Source: Maribacter antarcticus DSM 21422
Lineage (GTDB): Bacteria > Bacteroidota > Bacteroidia > Flavobacteriales > Flavobacteriaceae
Assembly (NCBI RefSeq): GCF_000621125.1
Contig: NZ_KK211214.1
Location: forward strand, 453,461-517,460
DNA length: 64,000 nucleotides
Direction: 5' to 3'
Part shown: positions 36,187-45,810 of the stretch, piece after piece
How the letters are laid out: the number at the start of each line of letters is the position of its first letter
Numbering within the stretch: the first letter of the stretch is position 1
Position numbers and translations under genes: made by a program
The notes under the pieces: model-generated
Told to the model about the DNA's origin: nothing
What the model saw: only the letters and a program-made list of their open reading frames with translations
Databases searched by the model: none

Positions 36187-38820
36187 CTAGGTTTCCAGTT
36201 CCTGGATTAAATTAGCGACAAGAGCCGTCCATCCGGTTTGGTGGGAGGCTCCTAATCCCCGACCGTTTTCCCCATGAAAATACTCGTAGAATAAGACCAA
36301 ATCTTTAAAATGGGTATCTGTATAGTGTTTGTCATGTAACAGGTTAAAGGGACGTTTCTCATCGGTATCCTTTTCAAAGATTTTGATGAGTCGTTTACTG
36401 ATTTCATTACTGATTTGATGTAAGTCCATCTTAATTCCACTATCCGTAGGGTATTCAAACTGCATATCCTTACCGCAGAAACTATGGTATTCGCGTAAGG
36501 ATTGAATAAAGAGATAATTCATAGGCATCCATACAGGGCCACGCCAGTTAGAGTTACCTCCGAACAAGGAAACGGTAGATTCTGCTGGTTCGTAATCAAT
36601 GGAGTAATCGATTCCATCGATTTGTATTTGATAGGGCGTTTCATGAATTTTGGATAAGGAGCGAATCCCATACGGACTCAAAAATTCTTTTTCGTCCAGT
36701 AGGCTTTTTATTAATAATTGTAAGCGGTCGTTTGGGACCAAAGAAAGTAAGAGATCTTCACCATCTTCAAATTCTTGTATGATCGGGAATTTGAGATTCT
36801 CCATACGGTACTGTTTAAACCAAAGAACACTTGCCTTAAACTTTGGAAATTGCTCCAAGGTTTCCTTTTTTATGGTCAAAACCGCTGCTAAGGACAGCAT
36901 ACCGGCTATAGAACGTATTTTTATGCGTGCAGAGCGTCCGTCGGGCAATACCAATCTATCATAGAAGAAGCCTTCCTCGCTATCCCAAGTTCCTTCGTAT
37001 TCGGTATCTATCTTGTTCAATGCCTCAGCAATGAAGACAAAATGTCCAAAATACTTGGTCGCCATGTCTTCATAGGCATCATCTACCTTGGCGATTTCAA
37101 AACATATTTCTAGCATATTTAGGCAGTAAAGCGCCATCCAAGCCGTACCGTCTACCTGTTCCAAAGTACCGTTGCCTGGGATGCCATGGCTGCGATCAAA
37201 CACTCCAATATTATCTAATCCCAAAAATCCGCCTTGAAATACATTATTTTGGTTACGGTCCAATTGGTTTACCCACCACGTAAAATTTAATGCTAACTTG
37301 TTAAACATTCGTTTAAGGAACTTTACATCACCAATACCCGTTTTTTCTTTATCAGTTTTATAAATACGTAAAGCGGACCAAGCTTGCACGGGTGGATTTA
37401 CATCACTAAAATTCCATTCATAAGCGGGAATCTGTCCGTTTGGTGCCATGTACCACTCTTTGGTGAATAATAAGAGCTGTTCTTTCGCAAAACTAGGGTC
37501 TATTAAGGCAAAAGATGCACAGTGAAACGCCGAGTCCCAAGCCGCGTACCACGGATATTCCCAAGCATCCGGCATGGAGAGTATGTCGTGGTTCCTTAAA
37601 GTTTTCCAAGAATTATTCCGGCCAGAAAGGCGCTCTTTTGGAGGATGGGAATTTTTGGAATCGCCCTCTAGCCATTTTTCCACTTCATAATTATAATACT
37701 GCTTGGTCCAAAGCAATCCCGCCATCGCCTGCCTTAGAATCGCTTTTTTGTCTTTGGTTGCTTTTGGAGCCATTTCTTCATAGAAGGCATCACATTCTTT
37801 TTTTCGCGCTGTAAAAATAGTATCGAATGCTGTTCCAAAGGGGGCATCTAACGTTTTATCACTTAATCGAAGTACCACAGACACAGAAGCACCACCTGCT
37901 ATTTTTTTATGATACAGCGGAGCAAACTTAGTGCCTTGTGTATTTTTTGAAGCAAGCGTGTAATCGTTGTTGCAAACTGCGGAATGAAAGAGGTCTTTTT
38001 TGAAAGGATGTGCATTTTTTTGAAGATATACCACCTCTCGGTTTGTTTCGTTTTCCGTGAACAAAAGCTGGTCTGCCTCCTGGAAATACAGAGTATAATC
38101 TCCTAAATAGGGATGTTCTATAACAGCCGAAGCTTTACCGTTTTGTACACTTTTTTTTATGACAGGCTTTTTAGGCATTTCCTTAAAAGTCCAGTGGTTC
38201 CTTAAGGTTACAGTAGGAAGCAGGTGAATTTCAGCAGGTTTGGAATTTCTATTGCTAATTGTAATTTTTATGAGGATGTCCTTATCATCACCCTTCGCAT
38301 ATTCCGTACATACATCAAAATAGGCGTTGTTTTCAAATACGCCGGTGTCCAATAGTTCGTATTCCAGTTCCTTACGGTTTCTTTTTTGATTTTCAGAAAC
38401 TAGTTTTGCATATGGGAATTCAGCTTGTGGGTATTTGTACAAGTGTTTCATGTAGGAATGCGTCGGCGTACTTTCCAAATAATAGTAAAGTTCCTTTACA
38501 TCTTCGCCATGGTTACCTTGTGGTCCTGTTAGTCCAAATAATCGTTCTTTTAGGATAGGGTCCTTACCGTTCCAAAGTCCAATGCCAAAACATAAATTAC
38601 AATACCTGTCCGAGATGCCTGCAATACCATCTTCGCCCCAGCGGTAGGCTCTGCTGCGGGCATGTTCGTGCGGAAAATAGTTCCATGCGTCTCCATGTGC
38701 GCTGTAATCCTCCCGAACCGTTCCCCATTGCCGTTCGCTGAGATAGGGTCCCCATTTTAACCAGTCTTTTGTGTCATTGTCTTGTTCTTGAAGTCGTCTA
38801 GCTTCTTCGTTTTTTATCAT
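36187..38820 (-). CDS. GH63-like glucosidase
   Basis: The 877-residue protein matches the bacterial glycoside-hydrolase group related to eukaryotic GH63 mannosyl-oligosaccharide glucosidase. WGPYLSERQWGTVREDYS near residue 22, EWNFSDVNPPVQAW near 465, and GNSNWRGPVWMPMNYL near 765 are the conserved stretches of the (alpha/alpha)6 barrel. No signal peptide is seen, so it should act in the cytoplasm on alpha-glucosides. It ends 131 bases beyond the convergent epimerase gene. The substrate is unknown; the family call is firm. Confidence 0.87.
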   Translation of the reverse strand: MIKNEEARRLQEQDNDTKDWLKWGPYLSERQWGTVREDYSAHGDAWNYFPHEHARSRAYRWGEDGIAGISDRYCNLCFGIGLWNGKDPILKERLFGLTGPQGNHGEDVKELYYYLESTPTHSYMKHLYKYPQAEFPYAKLVSENQKRNRKELEYELLDTGVFENNAYFDVCTEYAKGDDKDILIKITISNRNSKPAEIHLLPTVTLRNHWTFKEMPKKPVIKKSVQNGKASAVIEHPYLGDYTLYFQEADQLLFTENETNREVVYLQKNAHPFKKDLFHSAVCNNDYTLASKNTQGTKFAPLYHKKIAGGASVSVVLRLSDKTLDAPFGTAFDTIFTARKKECDAFYEEMAPKATKDKKAILRQAMAGLLWTKQYYNYEVEKWLEGDSKNSHPPKERLSGRNNSWKTLRNHDILSMPDAWEYPWYAAWDSAFHCASFALIDPSFAKEQLLLFTKEWYMAPNGQIPAYEWNFSDVNPPVQAWSALRIYKTDKEKTGIGDVKFLKRMFNKLALNFTWWVNQLDRNQNNVFQGGFLGLDNIGVFDRSHGIPGNGTLEQVDGTAWMALYCLNMLEICFEIAKVDDAYEDMATKYFGHFVFIAEALNKIDTEYEGTWDSEEGFFYDRLVLPDGRSARIKIRSIAGMLSLAAVLTIKKETLEQFPKFKASVLWFKQYRMENLKFPIIQEFEDGEDLLLSLVPNDRLQLLIKSLLDEKEFLSPYGIRSLSKIHETPYQIQIDGIDYSIDYEPAESTVSLFGGNSNWRGPVWMPMNYLFIQSLREYHSFCGKDMQFEYPTDSGIKMDLHQISNEISKRLIKIFEKDTDEKRPFNLLHDKHYTDTHFKDLVLFYEYFHGENGRGLGASHQTGWTALVANLIQELET

Positions 38821-38882
38821 AAGGAATTAGGGGTAGGGTGCTTGGTAAATGAACGCGGTACCAAGCTTTACTAGATTTTCGT

Positions 38883-39566
38883 TTAAACGGCCTTCTGTAC
38901 CACCTCAAAAACACGATTGGTATCGCATTTAATCGTCTTAGAAGGGTATTTTAGAATTAGGGCGTAATCGTGCGTAGCCATTAATATAGTGCGCCCAGAT
39001 TTGTTTATCTCCTGTAACACTTTCATCACCTCTACGCTAGTCTGTGGATCTAAATTTCCCGTAGGTTCATCGGCTAAAATAAGTTCTGGGTCATTCAAAA
39101 GTGCCCTAGCAATAGCGACACGCTGTTGTTCGCCACCCGAAATTTCATGCGGATACTTAAAGCCTTTGGTCTTCATACCCACTTTTTCCAGTACGGCCTC
39201 TACTTGGGTATTCATTTTTGCGGTGTCTTTCCAACCCGTAGCTTTTAGTACGAACAACATGTTTTGATTGATGTTTCTGTCCGGTAACAATTTAAAATCT
39301 TGAAAAACGATTCCCAATTTTCTTCTAAGAAAGGGGATGTCATTTTCTTTTAGGGTCTTTAGATTGAAATCTACAATACTGCCTTCGCCCTGTTTTAAGG
39401 GCAGGTCGCCATAGAGCGTTTTCATAAAGCTACTTTTGCCACTTCCGGTCTTACCAATAAGGTATACAAATTCTCCTTTGGTCACATGAATGTTTACCTC
39501 GCTCAGAACAAGACTTTCCTTTTGAAATATAGCAGCATCTTTCAGCTCTAAAACAGTGTTATCCAT
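38883..39566 (-). CDS. ftsE: Cell-division-type ABC ATPase FtsE
   Basis: The 227-residue ATPase has Walker A GKTGSGKSS near residue 36, the signature SGGEQQRVAIARA near 145 and Walker B LILADEPTGNLD near 165. LPDRNINQNMLFVLKATGW matches FtsE/MacB-type ATPases. FtsE works with the permease FtsX to activate cell-wall hydrolases at division; no ftsX is next to it. The GH63 gene follows on the same strand after 62 bases, and the TPR gene is divergent. The symbol is given with moderate confidence because other FtsE-like ATPases exist. Confidence 0.85.
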   Translation of the reverse strand: MDNTVLELKDAAIFQKESLVLSEVNIHVTKGEFVYLIGKTGSGKSSFMKTLYGDLPLKQGEGSIVDFNLKTLKENDIPFLRRKLGIVFQDFKLLPDRNINQNMLFVLKATGWKDTAKMNTQVEAVLEKVGMKTKGFKYPHEISGGEQQRVAIARALLNDPELILADEPTGNLDPQTSVEVMKVLQEINKSGRTILMATHDYALILKYPSKTIKCDTNRVFEVVQKAV

Positions 39567-39722
39567 AGTGTAAATGTTGATATAAAAGTAATAAGTTCCT
39601 AACGATATTAATGAACTGTTTTCTAAATTCTTTTCCTTTGCTGTTTATTATACATACTTAGGTACCCTATTTGCCGTTATCCATGATAACACGAAAGTGC
39701 CACTAAATAGTTAGAGAACGCT

Positions 39723-42700
39723 ATGCTTAAAAAATTCCTAGTTTACATTCCTGTACTTACAGGAATTCTCTGGTCATCCAACGCTCAGGAAACCAAGATT
39801 TATACCCACGAACAGAAAGATTTTGAAGACGCCCTTGCCTTGTATAATAATGAGCAATATCAGGCAGCGCAGACTATTTTTAAAAAAATAAAATCGAGTA
39901 CCGAGAATGAGGAGGTCGCCGCCAACAGTGCTTACTTTACCGCCAATGCTGCTGTGCGATTAAATCAGCAGGGTGCAGATCAATTAATGGAGGACTTTGT
40001 TGAAAAATATCCAACCTCCACCAAACGGAATTCGGCTTTTGCAGATGTGGCCGAGTACTATTTTGAAACAGGAAAATATCCCTACGCACTTAAGTGGTAT
40101 AACAAGGTAAATCAAAATGCCCTGTCACGTGGCGAAATGGAAAAGTTTAATTTTAATTATGGCTATTCCCTGTTCTCATCACGCATGACGGAAGATGCAG
40201 AACGCTACTTGTCTAAGGTATCCAACTCTGCCGTTTATGGCTCTCAGGCTAAGTATTATTTAGGGTATATTTCCTATCAGAAAGATGATTATGAAATGGC
40301 GAATGAACGTTTTGATCAGATTACAGACCAAGACCTACTGGAGAAAAAGCTAAGTTACTATCAGGCTGATATGAACTTTAAATTAGGCAAGTTCGAAGCG
40401 GCTATCGCCCTGGCAAAAAAACAGTTACCAAAATCAGATCGTAAGGAGGTCTCGGAACTTAATAAAATCATAGGGGAAAGCTATTTCAACCTAAAGCAAT
40501 ACAGTAACGCTATTCCCTATTTGGGCGCGTACAAGGGTAAAGGAGGTAAATGGAGCAATACAGATTTCTATTTATTGGGGTATTGCTATTACATGCAAGA
40601 GGACTACGCTAATACCATACAGCAGTTCAATAAAATCATTGGGGGTACTAATAGTGTTTCCCAAAATGCGTATTATCATCTAGCGGAATGCTATTTGAAG
40701 TTAGACAAAAAACAGGAAGCGTTAAACGCTTTTAGAAATGCGTCGCAGATGGATTTTAAACCAGAAATCCAAAAAGATGCTTTTTTGAACTATGCGCGTT
40801 TAAGTTATGAGGTTGGCAATGCTTACGAATCAGTTCCTCTGGTAATCACTAATTATTTGGATACGTATCCAAATGATGAGCACCAAGAGGAAATGCAAAC
40901 CCTTTTAGTAGATTCTTTTATTACCTCCAAGAATTTTGCAGGAGCCATGGAACTTTTGGAAAAGAACAAGGGCTACGCTACGAAGGCTACGTATCAAAAA
41001 GTGGCGTTCTACAGAGGTATAGAACTTTTTATGGAAACTGATTATACCGGAGCCTCCGAGACGCTAGAAAAATCACTTAAGAACGCTGAAGATTTAACGT
41101 TTAAAGCACGAGCTGACTACTGGAAAGCGGAGGCAGACTATCTATTAAACCGTTTTGATGCTGCCGCAGCTGGATTTTTATCTGTTAAGCAAAAAACATC
41201 CTCAGGGCTTCAAACCTTTTTACCCGATGTCGATTACAGTTTGGCCTATGCCTATTTTAAACAGAAGGATTACGACAAGGCCATAACCTATTTTGCTGCT
41301 TTTACCGAGAAAGGAAGTAGCGATGTAGCAAAGCTGAACGATGGCTATTTACGTTTAGGGGATAGTTATTTTGCAACTAGTAAATACTGGCCAGCTATTG
41401 AAACATATAATAAGGCATTGGCGCTTAGCGGTCCAGAAAAGGACTATGCTTCGTACCAAAAGGGTATGAGTTATGGTTTTGTGGGTAAAGGAGATACCAA
41501 AATCGAAAGTCTCGAAAATTTTATTTCGCAATACACAAGGTCAAGCCTTAGGGACGATGCGCTCTATGAGCTGGGGAATTCGTATATAAACGATGGACAA
41601 GAAAGTAAGGGCTTACAGGCCTATGATCGATTGATACGTGAATTTAGAGCAAGCAGTTTGGTGCCGCAGGCCTTAATGCGACAAGGGTTGGTACATTATA
41701 ATGGCGATAGGAATGAAGATGCCTTGGGTAAGTTTAAGACCGTAGTTCGGGATTTTCCTAAAAGTCAAGAAGCAATACAGGCTGTTGCCACAGCAAAATT
41801 AGTATATGTTGATTTAGGTCGCGTAAACGAGTATGCTGCATGGGTAGAAAATCTGGATTTTGTAGATGTGACAGATACCGAACTGGACAATGCAAATTTT
41901 GAGTCCGCACAAAAACAGAACAGGGACGGTAAGATAGACGCGGCTATCCGCGGGTACAGAAATTATATTGAACAATTTCCTAACGGGTTGCACGCTCTAG
42001 ATGCTAATTTCAGTTTAGCCGTATTATACTTCGGTAAAGGTGATAAAGAAGCTGCCTTGCCCTATTACAAATATGTGGCGGATAGAAATACAAGCGAATA
42101 TGCAGAGCAGGCTTTGACTAGGGTTTGCGAGATGTATATTGGCAAACAGGATTATAAAAACGCTTTACCGTATTTATTAAAACTAGAGACACGGGCAAAC
42201 ATAAAGCAGAATAGAACCTTTGCCCAAAGTAACTTAATGAAAGGCTACTACGAGCAACGGAACTATAACAAGACCTTGGAATATGCCGAGAAGGTATTAG
42301 CAACACCGAGCATAGATAATCGTATTAAGAGTGATGCCCAAATTATGATTGCCAGATCAGCCATAGCTACCAATGATGAGGAGATGGCAAAATTGGCATA
42401 TGCAAAAGTACTAAAGATTGCTTCTGGCGCTACGGCTGCTGAGGCGTTGTATTATGAGGCATATTTTAAACATAGGGATGGCGATGCCGAATCCTCTAAT
42501 ATCACGGTTCAGAAATTGGCTAAGGATTATGCCACCTACAAAGAATGGGGAGGTAAAGGTCTAGTGCTGATGGCAAAGAATTTTTATGTCTTAGACGATG
42601 CCTATCAAGCAACCTATATTCTAGAGAGCGTCATTGTTAATTTTGCTCAATATCCAGAAATGGTTACCAACGCAAAAGGAGAGCTCGCTATTATCAAATC

Positions 42701-42746
42701 TAAGGAAGCACAACGAAATTCCTCAGTAAACCCAAATCAAGATTAA
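39723..42746 (+). CDS. Large exported TPR protein (1007 aa)
   Basis: The protein has a signal peptide ending SSNAQ (about residue 21) and then more than twenty tetratricopeptide-like repeats up to about residue 970, for example FNYGYSLFSSRMTEDAERYL and ALYELGNSYINDGQESKGLQ. It should be periplasmic or outer-membrane-associated and scaffold other proteins. Its stop overlaps by one base the start of a beta-barrel gene (TAATG), so the two are made together and probably form a complex. A similar ftsE-TPR-barrel order is, as I recall, common in Flavobacteriia. Confidence 0.88.
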   Translation: MLKKFLVYIPVLTGILWSSNAQETKIYTHEQKDFEDALALYNNEQYQAAQTIFKKIKSSTENEEVAANSAYFTANAAVRLNQQGADQLMEDFVEKYPTSTKRNSAFADVAEYYFETGKYPYALKWYNKVNQNALSRGEMEKFNFNYGYSLFSSRMTEDAERYLSKVSNSAVYGSQAKYYLGYISYQKDDYEMANERFDQITDQDLLEKKLSYYQADMNFKLGKFEAAIALAKKQLPKSDRKEVSELNKIIGESYFNLKQYSNAIPYLGAYKGKGGKWSNTDFYLLGYCYYMQEDYANTIQQFNKIIGGTNSVSQNAYYHLAECYLKLDKKQEALNAFRNASQMDFKPEIQKDAFLNYARLSYEVGNAYESVPLVITNYLDTYPNDEHQEEMQTLLVDSFITSKNFAGAMELLEKNKGYATKATYQKVAFYRGIELFMETDYTGASETLEKSLKNAEDLTFKARADYWKAEADYLLNRFDAAAAGFLSVKQKTSSGLQTFLPDVDYSLAYAYFKQKDYDKAITYFAAFTEKGSSDVAKLNDGYLRLGDSYFATSKYWPAIETYNKALALSGPEKDYASYQKGMSYGFVGKGDTKIESLENFISQYTRSSLRDDALYELGNSYINDGQESKGLQAYDRLIREFRASSLVPQALMRQGLVHYNGDRNEDALGKFKTVVRDFPKSQEAIQAVATAKLVYVDLGRVNEYAAWVENLDFVDVTDTELDNANFESAQKQNRDGKIDAAIRGYRNYIEQFPNGLHALDANFSLAVLYFGKGDKEAALPYYKYVADRNTSEYAEQALTRVCEMYIGKQDYKNALPYLLKLETRANIKQNRTFAQSNLMKGYYEQRNYNKTLEYAEKVLATPSIDNRIKSDAQIMIARSAIATNDEEMAKLAYAKVLKIASGATAAEALYYEAYFKHRDGDAESSNITVQKLAKDYATYKEWGGKGLVLMAKNFYVLDDAYQATYILESVIVNFAQYPEMVTNAKGELAIIKSKEAQRNSSVNPNQD

Positions 42747-44524
42747 TGTACCAAAGTAATAGAACACGTATGTACAAAAGCATAATAGTAGTGGGTGTAT
42801 TGTTCATAGGCATGCATTACGCAACAGCCCAAGAGGATGATAAGAAGGAAGATATAGGAACGGAGACCGTTACAGTAACCAAGGCATATACGCCTGCGGT
42901 TGCGGATGCCTTTAAAATAAAGTCCACACCCAATCTTAATGACTCTATCGTATTACAAAAAAAGAAGATTAAGTATAGTATTTTCTCTGTGCCAGTAGCA
43001 TCTACGTTTACACCATCCAAAGGAACGGTATCTGCGGTAGAACGAATACCACCCCCCGAACTATTTAACTCCTATGCGTCTTTAGGAGTCGGTAATTATG
43101 GCAATGTAAATGCCGATTTTTATACGAATAGGACTTTGAGTAGGGATGAAGATTTGGTTATTGGACTGAACCACCACTCTACTCAGGGTGGTATTGACGG
43201 GGTGCAATTAAACGACAGGTTTAGCAATTCTAAAATGGATGCGGCGTATAAAAAACGAGATCGTGATTACAATTGGGGTACGGATGTAGGCGTACAACAT
43301 CGGTATTATAACTGGTACGGGGTACCAGAGTCCATTTTTGATGATGCCACTATAGCCGCTATAGACGAAGGTCAGAATTATTTTATGGGAGAAGTGTTGG
43401 GCCATTTTAATTTAGAGGATTCTTTCTTTAAAGGCGTAGATGCAAAATTTCGCAGGTTCTGGGATTCTGCCCAGTCTGGCGAGAACCGAGCGATAGTTAA
43501 TGCAGCATTTGAGTTTCCTTTAAACGAGGAGCTATTCACTGTTGGTTTAAATGCCGATTATGTGGGCGGGAGTTTTGAAAATACTAATTTAAGTAACACC
43601 GTAAACCTCGGAGGGATAAACTATGGTCAGCTTCAAGCGGGGATACGTCCTAGTTTGCAGATGCTTAGGGATGATTTGTCTCTTAACCTAGGCGTGAATT
43701 TAGTGTATGGTATGGATTTGGAAAACAGTGAAGGTAATTTTTATATCTATCCAGCAATAACTGCTTCCTACCGCTTATTAGAGGAAACGGTCATCGCCTA
43801 TGGTGGAGTGGTAGGGGAGTTACGTCAAAATTCTTTTCATGGATTTGTGGAAGACAATTCTTTTGTTTCCCCCACCTTGGATATAGCACCGACAGATAGT
43901 CAATACAACGCTTACATTGGTGTAAAAGGCCAATTATTACCCAATTTAAGTTACAATCTAAAAGGGTCTTATAGTGCGGAAAATAATAGACCCTTGTTTC
44001 GATTAAATCCACAGAATTTGGACAGGAATGATGACAGAGGTTACCATTTTGGTAATTCTTTTGATGTGTTCTATGACGATATAAAGACCATTGGTATGTT
44101 TGGCGAATTGAATATGGATGTCAACCGAAACTTCACCTTAGGTGTTAATGCTAAGGTAAATGAGTATACTACCGAAACGGATAATCCTGCATGGAATTTA
44201 CCAAATTTAGAAGCCTCCTTGTTTATGGATTACCAGATTGGGGAGCAATGGTTTGCTGGTCTTAATTTATTCTATGTTGGTGAGCGTGAGGATTTTTCTA
44301 GTGTTGCGGTTGAGAACGTACTACCATCAGAATTCCCTGTTATTTTATTAACCTTAGAAGGGTTTTTTGATGCCAATGCCCACGTAGGGTACCGTGTAAA
44401 TAATCAGCTTTCTTTATTTGTAAAGGCATCCAATATTACCAATAACAATTACCAGCGATGGGCAAATTTTCAAGTTCAAGGGCTTCAGGTATTGGGCGGT
44501 GCTACCTATAAGTTTGATTTTTAA
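42746..44524 (+). CDS. Plug-less TonB-dependent-receptor-like beta-barrel protein
   Basis: The 592-residue protein has a signal peptide ending YATAQ (residue 29) and then GTETVTVTKAYTP, which looks like a TonB box. No plug domain follows: the barrel strands begin near residue 110 (NSYASLGVGNYGNVNADFY) and run to the terminal YKFDF with a C-terminal phenylalanine, typical of outer-membrane barrels. It overlaps the large TPR gene by one base. Automatic tools tend to call this a TonB-dependent receptor. An alternative start is the methionine at residue 9 (42770). Its cargo is unknown. Confidence 0.82.
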   Translation: MYQSNRTRMYKSIIVVGVLFIGMHYATAQEDDKKEDIGTETVTVTKAYTPAVADAFKIKSTPNLNDSIVLQKKKIKYSIFSVPVASTFTPSKGTVSAVERIPPPELFNSYASLGVGNYGNVNADFYTNRTLSRDEDLVIGLNHHSTQGGIDGVQLNDRFSNSKMDAAYKKRDRDYNWGTDVGVQHRYYNWYGVPESIFDDATIAAIDEGQNYFMGEVLGHFNLEDSFFKGVDAKFRRFWDSAQSGENRAIVNAAFEFPLNEELFTVGLNADYVGGSFENTNLSNTVNLGGINYGQLQAGIRPSLQMLRDDLSLNLGVNLVYGMDLENSEGNFYIYPAITASYRLLEETVIAYGGVVGELRQNSFHGFVEDNSFVSPTLDIAPTDSQYNAYIGVKGQLLPNLSYNLKGSYSAENNRPLFRLNPQNLDRNDDRGYHFGNSFDVFYDDIKTIGMFGELNMDVNRNFTLGVNAKVNEYTTETDNPAWNLPNLEASLFMDYQIGEQWFAGLNLFYVGEREDFSSVAVENVLPSEFPVILLTLEGFFDANAHVGYRVNNQLSLFVKASNITNNNYQRWANFQVQGLQVLGGATYKFDF

Positions 44525-44550
44525 AAGTATTTGAGATAAGAATACAAACC

Positions 44551-44580
44551 CCCTACTTCTACAAAGGAGTAGGGATTTTT
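44551..44580 (+). terminator. Terminator after the barrel gene
   Basis: CCCTACTTC pairs with GGAGTAGGG over nine bases (one G-T), with a six-base loop and a trailing ATTTTT, starting 27 bases after the barrel stop codon. It separates the TPR-barrel pair from the OmpA gene. Confidence 0.82.
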
Positions 44581-44609
44581 CTTATTTTAGGGGTGTGCAA
44601 CAAACATCC

Positions 44610-45731
44610 ATGAGCTGTCGCGACTCTCGCTTTGTTCTTTTTTCTATCCTCTTTATGCTAGGCATACAGTATACTGATGCTCAAAATCTAGTAAAAAACC
44701 CCAGCTTTGAACGTTTCGTCAACTGCCCCCAAAAATTAGGAAATCTACACGATGATGTGGTAGATTGGGTAACGCCCACCAAAGGGTCTACAGATTATTT
44801 TAACGGTTGTAGTCAGGCAATGGGAACCCCAAAAAATTTTAACGGCGAGCAACCTGCCAATTTTGGGGTAGGGTATGTGGGGTTTTACTTTTACGCACCA
44901 GAAGATTATAGGGAGTATATACAGGCTCCGCTAAGTCAAAAGCTAATAAAGGAGGAGGTATATACGGTTTCTTTTTATGTAAGCTTAGCGGAGCGCTCGG
45001 ATTTTGCTATTAAGGAATTTGGGATACAGTTCACGGAAAACCCCGTCATGGTACCCACTCGAAAAACCTTATCAAGAATGCACCTTTCCAAAATCTCTGG
45101 GGACATCTCCAATTATTTCGAGATAAAATATTCTGATTTCTATTCTGATAAAAAAGATTGGGTAAGGGTAGAAATGGAATTTGTGGCAAAAGGAACGGAG
45201 AACTATATCATTATTGGTAATTTTAAAAATAATAGAAGTACCCAAAAATTTAGAACTAAGCGTAACGTCACAAAGGGCTCGTATTACTATGTTGATATGG
45301 TATCCGTAGTGCCGCTAAACCTTAAGATTCCTCTTGGAGCAGGTAATCTTACCGATGGAAATTCTTTTCAGCGGGATAGCATCCATACATTTAAAAATTT
45401 GCTCTTTCGATTTGACACCTTCGAGTTGTTACCTAATTCGAAAACAGAGTTGGATGAAATAGAAGCCTATTTGTCTCTTCACAAAAACCTAAAGATTCAA
45501 ATATCTGGCCATACGGATGTTATAGGTAATAGTGCATACAACAAACAGCTATCCGAAAACAGGGCTAAAGCCGTAGCGGGCTACTTGACGAAAAAGGGAA
45601 TTGACAGTACACGGATATTCTATCACGGATTTGGTAGTGAAAAACCGGTAATGCAAAACGCTACATGTAACGGTCGCCAAGGCAATAGGCGGGTGGAATT
45701 TCGAATTACGGATAAGGTATCGCTATTCTGA
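44610..45731 (+). CDS. OmpA family lipid- or cell-wall-associated protein
   Basis: I use the ATG at 44610 (MSCRDSRFVLFSILFMLG) rather than the GTG at 44595; the signal peptide ends YTDAQ. Residues about 28-240 form a beta-rich domain starting NLVKNPSFERFVNCP, common in flavobacterial OmpA proteins. The final 120 residues are an OmpA peptidoglycan-binding domain: LLFRFDTFELLPNSKTELDE, QISGHTDVIGNSAYNKQLSENRA and a conserved NRRVEFRI end. It should anchor the outer membrane to the cell wall. It is separated from the barrel gene by a terminator. Confidence 0.88.
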   Translation: MSCRDSRFVLFSILFMLGIQYTDAQNLVKNPSFERFVNCPQKLGNLHDDVVDWVTPTKGSTDYFNGCSQAMGTPKNFNGEQPANFGVGYVGFYFYAPEDYREYIQAPLSQKLIKEEVYTVSFYVSLAERSDFAIKEFGIQFTENPVMVPTRKTLSRMHLSKISGDISNYFEIKYSDFYSDKKDWVRVEMEFVAKGTENYIIIGNFKNNRSTQKFRTKRNVTKGSYYYVDMVSVVPLNLKIPLGAGNLTDGNSFQRDSIHTFKNLLFRFDTFELLPNSKTELDEIEAYLSLHKNLKIQISGHTDVIGNSAYNKQLSENRAKAVAGYLTKKGIDSTRIFYHGFGSEKPVMQNATCNGRQGNRRVEFRITDKVSLF

Positions 45732-45787
45732 AATACCATAATCACAGACTAAACCAGTATAACAAACGCTAATTCCAATCAAAGATT

Positions 45788-45795
45788 TACTTTTG
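45788..45795 (+). promoter_or_regulatory. MFS transporter promoter, -7 box
   Basis: TACTTTTG matches TAnnTTTG and ends 15 bases before the ATG of the transporter gene. No clear -33 TTG is seen. Confidence 0.38.
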
Positions 45796-45810
45796 CAGGG
45801 AAATTAAAGC

